Positions 52,962 to 62,300 of a stretch of DNA of 64,000 nt are shown here, piece by piece. Source of the stretch: Diphasiastrum complanatum (Eukaryota; Streptophyta; Lycopodiopsida; Lycopodiales; Lycopodiaceae). The notes beneath the pieces are model-generated. The model had not been told where the DNA came from and ran no database searches. It worked only from the letters and a program-made list of their open reading frames with translations. The stretch covers positions 34,167,683-34,231,682 of the forward strand of contig CM055101.1 of the NCBI GenBank assembly GCA_029204225.1. The letters run 5' to 3'. A program made the position numbers and the translations under genes. Each line of letters begins with the position of its first letter. The stretch's first letter is position 1.

Positions 52962-55900
52962 TTGCACGGTGCAAACCATTTCTGACTAACCATTCAAATT
53001 TCACAGAGCTAACCATTTGTAAGCAACCACGATAAATTAGCCATGACACAAATATACTGTAAAAAAATATATACATCTCATCTGATGCCACTGTAGTCCC
53101 GTCAAAATTCGAAATTGTTCAAAATCTGTCATTTATTGATTGAACGAAATTAGCTTAAAAAAGTGAAAGATCTTGCTGAGATGAAATCAACCAGCAATAA
53201 GGTCCAGTGTTTTTCCACTTTTTGTTGAAGATTTGAATCTGTCAACTGATTAAGCCAAATTTTTGTTTCCAGTAATCAATAATGGCGGACGATCACGCAG
53301 GTCAAGAGGGAAGGTCATTAGAGAAGGGTACCCATGCCGACCTATTTACAAATTTGCCAGCAATGAAGCCCATAAAACCTGATAACTACTGTACCATTAT
53401 GATTGGGCACATTGTTGCTAAGCTTTACAGCACTATCCTTCAGACAGTGATTAGTTGCGAGCCAGAGACACGGGGGCTACATGCTTTGGATCAGGCTCGT
53501 TTCAGGGCACAACACTCCACCACTGATCATGTGTTTATTCTCCGGGCTATTATTGAGGAGGCTAGATCCAGACATAAGAGAGTATATTGTTGTTTTGTGG
53601 ACTTCCGGAAAGCGTTCGACTCTATTCCAAGTCATAAGCTTATCCAGAGGCTGAGAAACCTTGATTTTTCTACTGATACCATATTGGCAGTCATGGCACT
53701 CTATGAGTAGGTCTAGGGATATTTCAGGTCAGATGAGGGTCTATCTCAGAGAGTTAGGAGCACTATTGGGGTGAAGCAGGGTTGTTCCCTCTCCCCCACT
53801 CTTTTCGGTCTATATATTGATGAGCTTGAGAGAGCCACCAACTAGAATGGTGGTATTGGCTGCAGGCTGGGTGATATATTCATTTCCATTTTGCTTTATG
53901 CTGATGATGTGGCCTTGCTTTTTCGCTTCTAGCGAGGAGTTGCAGCAGCACTTGGATACATTACAAGTTTTTGGAGATTTATTTGGATTATTGTGCATAC
54001 CAGGAAAACCAATGTTATGATCTTTAATACCTCCAGGACCTTTACGCAGCAACAAATGTTCACTTTAGGGGGACAACCACTTGACGTGGTATCCTCTTAC
54101 ACCTATACTGGTCCTGCTTTCAGTATGACGCACGCTGCCACAGTAAGGGGCATGCTATGCTAGTAAGTCTCGAGCGTTTTTGTTTCACGAAGCATATTCA
54201 GGATGCCCCGAGTAAGTGCAAACTATTTGATACTATTGTTGCACCCACAGTTATGTATGCAGTAGAGGCTTGGTGCACTGGGATTCCTGTGACTCAGAGT
54301 GGACTAGCATTTCTCGTCTACATATCAGTATGCTGGCACGCATGATCCGGGCCAAACCAACTGTTCTTCACCAAGTTATACTTGCTGAATTTGTTGTCAT
54401 TCCACTATGGGTTGAGGCTATTTTCAAGTTGATCACATACGTTCAGAGAGTGATGAGTCTTCCGGTTTCACGTTATCCACACATAGCTTTTCTCTCTTCT
54501 CATCAGCTTCATTTCCAGGGTCATCAGTTGTCATGATACCAGGCTTCTCGTCTTCTATGCATATACAACATTGACATCCAATGGGTTCTCATCAGTATAT
54601 TAGGGGGGGGTTATTTATCGTGCATATTCTCGAGTGACTTCGCAGGGGCCCTTGGGGGTCAACCGGACTTCTATCACTCCAGTTTCCTAGACCTAGACAG
54701 TGTCGAGGTCCCAGTTTTGCCTCGCTATTTGGATAGCGAACTTTCACATTGCCACTATTTTACATTGTCCTCACATCAGCTATATGTGGAGACAGGGCGC
54801 TTCCAGGACATCCCTCATATGAACAAACTTTGTCAAATGTGCACATTAGGGGAGGTGCAGTTAGAGGAGATTCAGATGCCCTGTCTATGAGATTTGAGGA
54901 CGCTATCATTGTCTTTTCCGAGACTCTCAATCACACTTCGCTCACTCATTTCATATGTTGACCCTCAATGTGTGGCACTGATATTTCGCGAGATGTTCCT
55001 ACTCCATAGAGATATTTATCAGAGAGATCGGTATGGATATCATGACTCCCAGCAGACCCAGATTACCTCCTTTTTCTCCAAGAGACGATCTAGAGCAGAC
55101 GCTGACAGTTTGTCAGAGGATGAGTCAGATATCTTACCTCGAGATTCTCATCACAATTGCTGACAACGTATTGCCTCCAGACCTCATGTTAGAGCTACCA
55201 GGAGACTTCACAAACCTAGAGATCATGGGCGTAGGCCCACTGCTTTAGCACCTGCATCTTCTTCTATCCTTGCCTTCTTCAGCAGTGTTCCTGTGGTGAC
55301 ATGATCTATCATACAGTTCGAATGGTTATTGTATAGTTATACAACACCTCATTGTACCATATTTCAGACTTCCATGTCTGAGAGCAGTTTAGAGATTTTT
55401 TCGGGTCTTGATAGACCAATCATTTTAGCTAGTAGTTGTCATTTGTTTATGAAGAAATTTATATCCTTCTTTTCAATATCTATCACACTTGAGATGTATT
55501 TATTTGGTCTTATATGCCTTTTGGCATTGAAGGACATTAACAAAGCTCTCTCTCTCTCTCCCTCTCTCTCTCTCTCTCTCAACTCCTGCAAACTTGCACC
55601 TGTCTTATCCACACTCCTTAACCAAACTGTCATTCACGATTTTCCTTCTTCTTGGTGCACTAATATCATCTACTCCATCCATAAGAGTGGTGATCCCATG
55701 AAACCTGATAATTACCATACTATCATGATCAGACATATCATTGCTAAGCTCTATGGCACCATTCTACAGTTGGCAGTGAGTACAGAGGCAGAGACTCGGA
55801 GACTTCAAGCTTTGGGACAGACTGGCTTCCAGACACTTCTACTACAGACCACATCTTGATGAGCTTGAGATAGTTATCAGACAGGACGGAGGAATCGGCT

Positions 55901-58536
55901 GTAATCTGGGAGACATACTTATTGCTCTATTGGTGACATACTTATGCTATATGCTGATGATGTGGCTTTAGTCTCACCGACTGGAGAGGGACTCCAGAGA
56001 CATTTGCAGCTTACATACTTTTTGTACTCGGTGGGGATTGAGGGCGAACATATCGAAGACCAAAGTGATGGTCTTCAGTACTTCCAAAGCCTTCATGCAG
56101 CGCCAGGAGGTTTTCCTTGATGGTTAGCCTTTGGAGATTGTTTCATGGTATACTTACTTGGGTGTTCTATTCAGTGGTCCTATTTTCGATATGCAGAAGG
56201 CAGCCTCAGATCGCCTTGGGAAGGGTCACGCTTCCCTCATCCAGCTTGAGAGATTTTGTTTTTGGAGTTATATTCATGATGCTCCCAGTAAGTGTCGTCT
56301 CTTCGACACTATGGTCACTCCTATAGCATTATATGCAACAGAGGCTTGGTGTACAGGTGTTACCTCCTCAAATTGGTCTCTTATATCTTGGCTCCACATC
56401 ACCATGCTATCTCGAACGATTAGGGCTAAGCCCTCATTGCTCAATCCCTCACCAGATTATCACTGTTGAGTTTGTTCTTCCTCCCATTCCAAGGAATAGT
56501 GCTAGAAAACTCATAACCACATAAATGACAATGCCAACGTCTAGCACGTGAGCTGCCATGGTAGCTGAACTTGATGCCAATCAACACTGCCTCCTAGCAG
56601 AGACCGACTCTATCTCTTGGCATGGTCGCCAGTACTACTAAAAAGGAGCTGAAAACCCTGATGCACAAACCCTTCCAAGTCAGGAGTTGTAAACAAGCAA
56701 ACATATTGATTTATTGCCTTTTCCTACCCTCCAACTAAAGATGCTTAAATGGTCAAAAATCAACCTCAACCTAACACGGTCAAAACCCTAAAAAACACAC
56801 CTGGTATATTTGATATACACACATGCACACACTATATACTAAAAATTTACTTATTCATCTATTTAACTCGTTTCATATTGCACAACCTCCCAAGCCAAAA
56901 AAAAACCTCGAAACAGGTGTCCATGCTCTGAAGTTCTGAACCATAACTTCTCATTTTGTTTCAAAATGACATTCCAAACAAGTTCCACATCCAAACGTGG
57001 TCAAAAAAAAGTTTGGAACATATTATTTTTTATGCAAGAAGCTCAAGACGTGTTACAGCAATCTGAATGTTGTAACCCTCAATAAATAACATATGCATGC
57101 GCATGAGAGAAAAGAAAAGATCAAGGTTTAATGATGAAATGACAAATGGCGAATATAGCTTTTGTAACATGAGCGTTCCAATCTTTAAAGGGCAAGGCAA
57201 ATATTATTGAAGGTAAGGTCTTGACACGAGACAACAAGAAAAAGTACAAAACCCACGCAACTTTAATGAACAGCCTCAAATTCTAAACACGTGATGGTAC
57301 AATCAACAATAACAGTGCAAATAGTAAAAGTTGCGTGTGACAAAGCTCGGCTTACTATTAGTTTTTTGTATGAAATAGCACAACGAACGCAGCTTCTTTG
57401 GAACAGAGAGTCTTCAGAAACGCTAAAATGTTCTAAGTTAAGTTCTTCTCTTTTATAATGTTATGGAAGCGTGGATTAGGGCTGCATTTAGCTATTAGAC
57501 AACTTTTAAGGAACAGGAGATTTCTTGAAGGACGGACCTAGGCTGGCTCCTGTCTTTTCACACAAAAAGAACAAAACTAATATGTCACTCCGTTTATCAC
57601 ACAGATCTCCATGACCAGGCATGATCTTTTTCTTGTACAAGAAACAAGAGAGACGTTCATGCCTACTCAAGTATCTCTTCATGCAACTTTGCAATATAAT
57701 GCTCGATTGAAGCAGCAAATAGAAAAGTGTGTGTGTCCACTTATAGTTCAAGGTCAGAGTTTGGTGTGAACGTTTACCTTTCCTGCTTTTCCAAGAGGAA
57801 ATAAAGAAAAACAGTAATACCTTCCAGCATCTTCTGGACTGAATTCAACGTCCTGACATCCTAGGCTACGAGCATAGCGCACCATCCTTCTGGCAGTCTC
57901 AACAACTTCTTCAGGAGTTTTGCGCAGCTTGTGCTTCATATGAATTCCACTCGTGGCTATAAATACATGGATGCGGGGCCTCAATGCATGACGCACGGCT
58001 TCCCACGCCGCATCGATATCAGGCTTGCTACAACGAGCAAGGCCACAAATAACAGGCACATATCCTTCACTGTTCACATTGTTTCCAACCTCTAGCGAAA
58101 TCATTCTGACTGCTTCAAGATCGTCGGGAGATGCTATGGGAAACCCCGCTTCAATGATATCAACTCCTAGCTTGGCCAGCTGCCTGGCTATGTCCAGCTT
58201 TTCCTTGCTTGTCAGAGTCGCTCCTGGCGACTGCTCGCCATCTCTGAGAGTCGTGTCAAAAATTCGAACATAACTAGGATCATCAATCTTATTAGGAACA
58301 TACTGAGGTCTCTTCCTAGATTGCTGGGCCTTGCAGGATCTAACACAAACTGTCCGAGAATCCCCGCTCACGTCTTTCTGCAATCTATATGCAAAAAGAT
58401 GATGCAAATTTCCAGACAAGCGCGCAGTTAAAGAAGAATGAAAGAATGAAACACATGAGGCATGAGGAGGATGAAGAGGATTGGCATTGGTGGAAAAAGG
58501 CAAGACTCCTGTGGAGTAGCAGCAGGCGACGTCCAT
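30526..58536 (-). CDS. IPMS: 2-isopropylmalate synthase, chloroplastic (12 exons, complete)
   Basis: Condenses acetyl-CoA with 2-oxoisovalerate, the first committed step of leucine synthesis in the plastid. Coding exons, in order: 57821-58536, 42508-42721, 42287-42367, 39765-39857, 39552-39638, 39320-39420, 39115-39148, 38639-38713, 38450-38533, 31306-31440, 30802-30947, 30526-30664. All junctions are GT-AG and the phases join into 634 codons plus TGA, the size of known plant enzymes. Residues 1-80 are a Ser-rich plastid targeting region. The TIM barrel starts with [18 protein letters not shown] (metal Asp near 99). Exon 2 carries [18 protein letters not shown] and exon 3 [14 protein letters not shown]. 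Exons 9-12 encode the C-terminal regulatory domain ([17 protein letters not shown]), which separates it from methylthioalkylmalate synthases. The start is the first ATG; an in-frame GTG lies four codons upstream. Confidence 0.95.
30665..30801 (-). other. IPMS intron 11 (with short introns 2, 4-8 and 10)
   Basis: The short introns are 42368-42507, 39639-39764, 39421-39551, 39149-39319, 38714-39114, 38534-38638, 30948-31305 and this one. They range from 105 to 401 bases, begin GT, end AG and hold no insertions. Confidence 0.85.
32690..33190 (-). repeat. Copia 3' LTR-like repeat in IPMS intron 9
   Basis: Best defined member of the family at 6297-6695 and 26488-27110. It lies directly after (in element sense) the RNase H stop of the minus-strand copia, the place of a 3' LTR. 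It includes a duplicated cttgctctcgggtagagagaga/tgctctcgggtagagagaga pair at 32729-32780. Confidence 0.7.
33203..33890 (-). pseudogene. Ty1/copia RT C-terminus and RNase H
   Basis: Reads [20 protein letters not shown] and VHKLSQFMQ, then RNase [40 protein letters not shown]. After a frame break at a CAA-repeat near 33520 it continues [20 protein letters not shown] and [14 protein letters not shown]. Sense-oriented with IPMS. Upstream parts are absent. Confidence 0.9.
33891..34445. other. Intronic sequence, no recognisable gene
   Basis: AT-rich, short random frames only. A borderline 78-codon minus frame at 34211-34447 has no motif. Confidence 0.4.
34446..34519 (+). pseudogene. Short copia RT fragment cut by a gypsy LTR
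   Basis: One frame reads [20 protein letters not shown] then PRAW, the copia RT segment before the YVDD palm. It ends exactly where the gypsy LTR starts at 34520. The other half is not seen beyond the gypsy fragment. Confidence 0.8.
34520..34980 (+). mobile_element. Gypsy 5' LTR with primer site
   Basis: Starts TGTTAGGGACCCAACTCCC and ends ...AGGATGTAACA at 34962. It is followed by a variant initiator-Met primer site, TTTGGTATCAGATCC. 443 bases. No partner LTR is found in the window. Confidence 0.75.
35155..35440 (+). other. GC-rich leader segment of gypsy element
   Basis: Strongly GC-rich block with repeated gctgcc/ctgccagctgg motifs, set in AT-rich surroundings between the primer site and gag. 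Frames on both strands are open only because of composition. Confidence 0.6.
35637..36672 (+). pseudogene. Gypsy gag
   Basis: Starts [17 protein letters not shown]. The coiled segment ends at a stop near 35831. The gag core follows with [19 protein letters not shown] then a stop, and, after a frame change, [16 protein letters not shown] and [16 protein letters not shown]. The zinc knuckle [14 protein letters not shown] (normal CX2CX4HX4C) is near 36485-36530. Several stops and shifts make it inactive. Antisense to IPMS. Confidence 0.85.
36673..37292 (+). pseudogene. Gypsy aspartic protease region
   Basis: Reads [20 protein letters not shown]: the active-site position has D-D-G in place of the usual D-S-G or [29 protein letters not shown] and a tail follow to 37292. 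RT and integrase are missing. Confidence 0.8.
37293..38449. other. Intron 9 sequence with a possible LTR start
   Basis: At 37662-37680 a purine tract (cagggagag) is followed by TGTGAGGACC, the form of a polypurine tract and LTR start. It does not match the LTR at 34520, so any 3' LTR here would be from another element. Otherwise no gene. Confidence 0.3.
39858..42286 (-). other. IPMS intron 3 (2.4 kb)
   Basis: No recognisable element. A 102-codon minus frame at 40717-41025 has no motif. AT-rich, unique-looking. Confidence 0.8.
43611..43646 (+). repeat. 14 bp-arm hairpin in 3' LTR
   Basis: acaatgaggatagg and cctatcctcattgt pair perfectly around an 8-base loop. The partner 5' LTR lacks it and reads differently at this place. 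Confidence 0.85.
44034..44941 (-). pseudogene. Copia RT palm and RNase H
   Basis: Reads [38 protein letters not shown] (YADD catalytic motif intact) and [13 protein letters not shown] frameshift lies near 44570. RYL-type thumb and RNase H follow: [40 protein letters not shown]. After EPYVL the frame jumps to [15 protein letters not shown], so the segment with the last RNase H residues and the usual TKHID motif is deleted. Confidence 0.9.
44954..45290 (-). pseudogene. Copia RT N-terminal part
   Basis: Reads [40 protein letters not shown] and [20 protein letters not shown]: the catalytic Asp is kept though the motif is usually MDVKTAFL. A frame break to the palm lies at 44942-44954. Confidence 0.9.
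45517..46464 (-). pseudogene. Copia integrase
   Basis: From about 46440 the frame reads as integrase with [33 protein letters not shown], then [15 protein letters not shown]. The last catalytic region is QHNGIVE followed by a stop and [20 protein letters not shown]. The tail has [20 protein letters not shown] and [18 protein letters not shown] to 45517. One stop interrupts it near 46065. Confidence 0.88.
46465..47999 (-). pseudogene. Copia gag and protease, two zinc knuckles
   Basis: Gag starts at 47985 ([20 protein letters not shown]) with [21 protein letters not shown] frame break lies at 47475-47512. A basic segment is followed by [14 protein letters not shown], a stop, and a second knuckle [14 protein letters not shown], both CX2CX4HX4C. 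The protease site [14 protein letters not shown] is intact, then [20 protein letters not shown] and [16 protein letters not shown]. Related to 21238-22800. Confidence 0.9.
48689..49860. other. Intron 1 sequence without recognised gene
   Basis: AT-rich, with frames below 60 codons. A ggttcgaaccagcgaatcgg segment at 49056-49075 belongs to the motif cluster downstream. Confidence 0.4.
49866..50075 (+). repeat. Cluster of GGTTCGAACC palindromes
   Basis: The 10-base palindrome ggttcgaacc or near versions occurs repeatedly, as at 49903, 49990 and 50050, with ggttcaaacc and ccggtttgaaccgg variants. Each resembles a Pol III B box (GGTTCGANTCC), but no tRNA fold or A box is present. Confidence 0.75.
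50717..51432 (-). repeat. Left arm of 1.4 kb palindrome, SNF2 ATPase gene fragment
   Basis: Inverted copy of 51436-52159, diverged but alignable nearly throughout. The minus strand encodes, near 51400, AHQKR (SNF2 Q-motif position). From 51300 it reads [28 protein letters not shown], stop, [13 protein letters not shown]: helicase motif I and Ia of a SNF2 remodeller (usually GLGKT or GTGKT). It ends near 51178. An acidic plus-strand frame ([20 protein letters not shown]) lies at 50950-51040. The gene is only a fragment with stops. Confidence 0.8.
51436..52159 (+). repeat. Right arm of 1.4 kb palindrome, SNF2 ATPase gene fragment
   Basis: The plus strand encodes SLKAHQKR near 51465-51487, then from 51571 [30 protein letters not shown] and [12 protein letters not shown]2 motif I to Ia as in the other arm. 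Further on [18 protein letters not shown] (52108-52161) is paired by [19 protein letters not shown] on the minus strand of the left flank. The ATPase type resembles plant DRD1/CLSY or ATRX-like remodellers, but the fragment is too short to name. The loop between arms is about 4 bases, near 51433. Confidence 0.8.
52160..53281. other. Intron 1 sequence with TTTAGGG pair and (CT)n
   Basis: Contains gggtttagggtttagg near 52753, a two-unit plant telomere-type repeat (another pair at 50561-50576), and a (CT)n run at 52893-52958. The frame 52024-52458 continues past the palindrome without a recognised motif. Confidence 0.6.
52893..52958 (+). repeat. (TC)n microsatellite, about 33 units
   Basis: Uninterrupted CT dinucleotide run. 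Confidence 0.95.
53282..54560 (+). pseudogene. LINE reverse transcriptase (copy 1)
   Basis: Non-LTR retrotransposon RT. Reads [20 protein letters not shown], then [40 protein letters not shown] (first catalytic Asp), [20 protein letters not shown] and [11 protein letters not shown] (YADD). Stops at 53708 and beyond, plus frameshifts, break it. The first about 25 residues are not RT-like. No endonuclease part is seen upstream. Antisense to IPMS in intron 1. Confidence 0.88.
54749..55260 (+). pseudogene. LINE C-terminal region with PIP-box-like motif
   Basis: Downstream end of LINE copy 1. The frame 54749-54961 gives way to 54894-55163, which reads [20 protein letters not shown] and [19 protein letters not shown] follows at 55053-55076, a match to the PCNA-interacting consensus Q-x-x-(I/L/M)-x-x-F-F, then a basic KRR and an acidic stretch. 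A C-x2-C pair (LCQMC) lies near 54830 in another frame. Confidence 0.6.
55546..55580 (+). repeat. (CT)n microsatellite
   Basis: CT run with one interruption, just before the second LINE copy. Confidence 0.9.
55600..56530 (+). pseudogene. LINE reverse transcriptase (copy 2, internally deleted)
   Basis: Reads [20 protein letters not shown], then [20 protein letters not shown] and AKLYGTIL like copy 1. It then jumps to the YADDVAL segment near 55950, so the central palm (FVDFRKAFD and GCxLSP) is missing. [31 protein letters not shown] and [11 protein letters not shown] follow, with several breaks. Same strand as copy 1, about 2.3 kb downstream. Confidence 0.85.
56531..57820. other. 5' part of intron 1, no recognisable gene
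   Basis: AT-rich sequence next to exon 1. No frames with motifs. Confidence 0.45.
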
Positions 58537-58860
58537 CGCAAAAGCCACGCCTCCAAAACAAAGACAAGCAAGAAAAAGAAAACTAAAACAAGAAGCAAGG
58601 CGCTCTCGACAAGGTTTCTCTGTGCCTCTCTCTCGCCCAGAGACAAGTGTGAGTAAAGAGAGAGATATAAGAAGATATGTCGTAAATGCTGTTAGAAAAA
58701 CAGGAAGCCCTACAAATGAGGTTCGATGACAACAGGAAAGGAAGGGGACGATTACGTCTTTGATTGTCTAATAGCATCATCACCTCTGATCAAAGCGGGG
58801 TGAATCGTCAAGCTCCATAGTGCCCTACCCAAACACGTCATCGTTACTGAACTGGGCTCT
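58537..58860 (-). promoter_or_regulatory. IPMS 5' leader and presumed promoter
   Basis: Sequence upstream of the IPMS ATG. On the minus strand a pyrimidine-rich stretch (tctctctttactcacacttg, then gcgagagagaggcacagag) lies at 58610-58665, typical of plant core promoters. No clear TATA box is seen, and the transcription start is not determined. Confidence 0.45.
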
Positions 58861-58869
58861 CATGGGAGT

Positions 58870-59170
58870 CCAAGCTTTATCACAACACACGTTGTTTTGT
58901 TGATTTTTTTAAATCTTGTATTGCAAAGGCAATAATAGCATTATGTGTTAAGGTTGGTCAATGGAGCTTAAAAAAAGATTAAAATAAAAGAACAAATTTT
59001 GAGAGCAATCCTCTAAGACTCCTAGTCAATCACAACGCATGTTGTTTTTTGGCCTTGTCTTGCAAGCACGTTGTTTTTTGGCCTTATCTTGTGTTGAGGT
59101 TGGTTAGTGTCGTTTAGACAAAAGTGAAAATAATTAAAGGACAAACTTTGATGTTGCTCTCAACTTTTTA
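58870..59170 (+). repeat. Imperfect tandem duplication
   Basis: Segments around cacaac.ca.gttgtttt and the following ggttggt...aaaataa...ggacaaa recur at about 58876-59000 and 59028-59160. A shorter cacgttgttttttggcctt pair lies at 59038-59090. Confidence 0.65.
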
Positions 59171-59205
59171 AGTTTGGACCTCGGTTAAAGGCCCCAAGTA
59201 CCCCC

Positions 59206-60120
59206 TGATGCAAAAACAAATGTTGATCGCAAATTGCAAATATCAATTAGGCTCTGAAACGAAACGAATCTAAACAAAATTGGACGAAGCGAGACGAAGC
59301 GAAGCGAAACTTGAGCGACCTCTGATATTGACATTGTTGAAACGAAATCAAATTAATCACGAACGAAATGAATTCGGATAGATTTCAGATATGATTGCTG
59401 GTCACTGCCTGCTATATTCCTACAATCTTCCAGAAAGTAGACAAACACTGCTAATCTACGTTTTATATTAATACAACATTCAACAAAACTCATCCAGTGT
59501 GCGGAATTAATAAAAACAAGTGAATGAGATACACAAGTGATAGCAGATAGTAATTCATTCGAGATCAGACAAAATTGAGAGTGATTTGTGTGTAATAGCT
59601 ACAGTATCATCTATTGATCCTCTTGATGTCGAGCGTTGTATGATAGATCCACACAGCACATTGGTGTGAGAGAAAATAGTGTTCTCTCACGAGTAGCGTC
59701 TCGCTTACTAGCGGACTTCTTGGGTCTCTGTGGATCCTGCTTACAAAATTGTCTCACTCACAGGCGAACTTCTATTTTGTAGTTTGTATATTTTTATCTG
59801 CTACTGTATCTTATACATTCAGAGTAGCACACCAGATTAGATAGATGAAACAATCTATAACTAATCATGGATTACAAGAGAGGTGGGTTAGGCACGTCCT
59901 AACACTATCCGCTGACATCATATCAGATCAGGGTTTTTGTACTTCATGGTACTTGCATGATCTTCCTGATCCTTTGGAGCGTGAAGGTCGAAAAGTGTCA
60001 CGAAGATTTTCATGTCACGCTTCGAGTCGTTTGACTTTCGCGTCGTTTGACTTTCTTCTGCTATATCACGAAAAATTTTCTTTCGCAAACTTTTCGCGTT
60101 CGTGTCTATTTCCAACTACA
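59206..60120 (-). mobile_element. Copia 3' LTR (family of 22826-23786)
   Basis: On the minus strand it begins TGTAGTTGGAAATAGACACG at 60120 and ends near 59206. It shares ctctcacgagta.cgtctcgctta-type, tgacatcat.atcagatca and tggagcgtgaaggtcg segments with the other two copies. It holds a gaagcgaa tandem stretch at 59285-59310. It lies downstream of the minus-strand copia pol at 61203-63338 and is likely its 3' LTR. Confidence 0.75.
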
Positions 60121-61202
60121 TTGTCTCATGATAGGATGTGGAGAGTGGATTTGTACATGGCTATGTGTAGTGCATCTTATGATAGATCGACTTATCCTGG
60201 TGAAACTGTTTCGTTGCGCAACCGAGGGTGATACTAGAATTCAGGCTTTCTTAGTGAATGGTGCTACTGAGGCTCATTAGTGTACTCTTTTGGAGAGAAT
60301 TCACACACCTACCTGGGAACTTGCACAAGTCTAGAGCTTGCCAAAAATAGACTATGCAAGTATTTGAGGAAAGATCAAGAATTTGTACCAGTAAATTTTG
60401 AGGAGGTTGCTCTGTATCTCTCACCTTCTCTGGACTTTTCTGATGTTTTTGGAACCTCTGGTCCTTAGGGCAAAAGGACCTCGAACCTATTTGCATAGGC
60501 CATGTTTGATAATTTAGGGGGTCTTTTTCAAATTCTTGGTCAAGAGGTGTAAGTAGAGTATTCGCAAGAAATCGTTTAGAGATATTTTAGCTCTGTGCGA
60601 ATACTTACCATAATGAAATATGCAAAAATAGCCATTTTTGTTTTGTATCTTACCACTGGTGATAACATAGAGTCTCATAATGTTTTCGAGATATTCCAAT
60701 GAAATCTGATCCTTGTTTGACATGTTTGGCATTGTTGACATGCCACTGTCATTTGCCTCACTAGAGTCTCCCGTTCTCATATTACCACTTGAGGGTGGCA
60801 GAACCTGGATAGGCCTCTTCATCGACAGTCTCAAGATTTGAAGGCAATGGATTAATCCCCATCGGTCAGTAGTAACTCAGCATACAAAACTTTCACTCAA
60901 AAAACTCAACGTTTGTTAGCTTGAGATTATGACATGCCATTTGCTCCTTGCCATCTGAACGCTCTTAACATACCATTGAACTCCTTACGAGAAAAGTAGC
61001 TGTCTCAGGCAAATTTGTTACAAAACTGAAAATTTGTGTGAAGAACGTACTCACCCACTGAATGGTTCCCAAAAGAAGTAGAATGGTCATTCCATACTTT
61101 TCCAGCATGTTAGTGAGATATCATTGTTGACTGATGAAATTATATCTGCTGGGCCAATCTTGATAGATTTGGATTCTGAGACAGTAGTGGGCTGGACCCA
61201 TA
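60121..61202 (-). other. Region between copia RT and 3' LTR, RNase H not found
   Basis: Expected to hold the RT thumb and RNase H but none is recognisable. A 106-codon minus frame at 60514-60834 (MKRPIQVLPPSSGNMRTGDS) resembles no domain I know. Confidence 0.45.
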
Positions 61203-62300
61203 TCAGTCATTCATGTACTCATGTGCTAGCATGCATTTCGTATCTTTCAATAAATTCAAATTGTTACTAAACAGTAACGTATCATCGACATAAAGAGTGA
61301 TGATAATGAAGGAACTGGCAACAGACTTGAAGTAAACATTCGAGTCTGTTGAGTTTGGAATAAAATCATTCTCGATTATAAATGCATTGAATTTTTGAAT
61401 CCAGGCTCTTGGTGACTGTTTCAAAACATAGAGAGCCTTGTGAGTTTTGCACACTAGGTGCTCCTTACCCTTCAGTTCATATCCCTCTGGCTACGACATA
61501 TAGATTTCCTCTTCGATAGTCCTGTTGAGGAAGGCAGTTTGGACATCCATTTGATGGACTTCGAGATCGGCTACAACTACAAAGGAGAGTAGTAGTCAAA
61601 TCAAAGTATGCTTGACAACAAGACTGAAGGTCTCTGAATAATCCATATCTGGAACCTGGGAGAAGCCTTTGGCGACAAGCCTGGCCTTGTATCGATTTAA
61701 TCTTCCTTCAATATCAAACTTTGCTTTGAATATCCATTTGCATGGAATTGGATTTCAATCCTTTGGTAGCTCAATAACAGTCCATGTTTGATTCTTGATA
61801 AGAGAATCAAATTCAGTGTCCGTTGAAGCTTTCCAGTGGTTAGCATCAGGTGTCAACATTGCCTCAGAAACAATGGTTGGTTCCCGTACAAAGTAGCATG
61901 TTGGATCATCCATAAATTGGAATGGAGGCTATCTAGATCAGTTCAATCTTCTGGGTTGAACTTCAATCCTCTAATGTGGTTTGACTTGTCAAGGTTCAGA
62001 CTCGTTGTCGGAGTCAATGTCAAGCTTGTGATCAGTCCCAAGTTCGAAGTTGTCAACTCTGGGATTTGAAGTCGATGGAGATTTTCCCTTGTGGTTGAAG
62101 AATTGGTCTTCCGCAAAAATGACGTCTCTACTAGTGAACGATTTCTGAGTGTCCATGTTGTAGAGCTTGTATGCCTTGTGATCTGGAAATTAGCCAATGA
62201 AGATCGACTTTCTGCTGGTGTCGTCCAGCTTCTTCCTTAGATCTTCAGGGATCTGAGAGTAAGCAATGCATCCAGACACTCAAATATGCTTGAGTGATGG
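61203..62300 (-). pseudogene. Copia RT and integrase tail remnant
   Basis: Reads, in pieces, [76 protein letters not shown] and ITLYVDDTLLFSNN (YVDD). Many stops and shifts. Ends at 61203 without RNase H. Confidence 0.88.

Larger units (their letters stand above)
42722..57820 (-). other. IPMS intron 1 (15.1 kb, with insertions)
   Basis: Between exon 1 (ending EDAG plus AG of an Arg codon) and exon 2 ([25 protein letters not shown]). Donor GTATTA at 57820, acceptor GCAG before 42721. Contains a full-length copia, a GGTTCGAACC cluster, a SNF2-fragment palindrome and two LINE copies. Confidence 0.9.

Noticed and set aside
58537-58548. Upstream in-frame GTG as the IPMS start
   Set aside because: Plant nuclear genes start with ATG. 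The first in-frame ATG is at 58534-58536 and leaves a normal transit peptide.
58385-58567. Alternative frames over the IPMS first exon
   Set aside because: They overlap the transit peptide coding region in other frames. The IPMS frame is fixed by the barrel motif and the splice phase.
60514-60834. 106-codon minus frame between copia RT and LTR
   Set aside because: Expected place of RNase H but carries none of its motifs. Not called as a gene.
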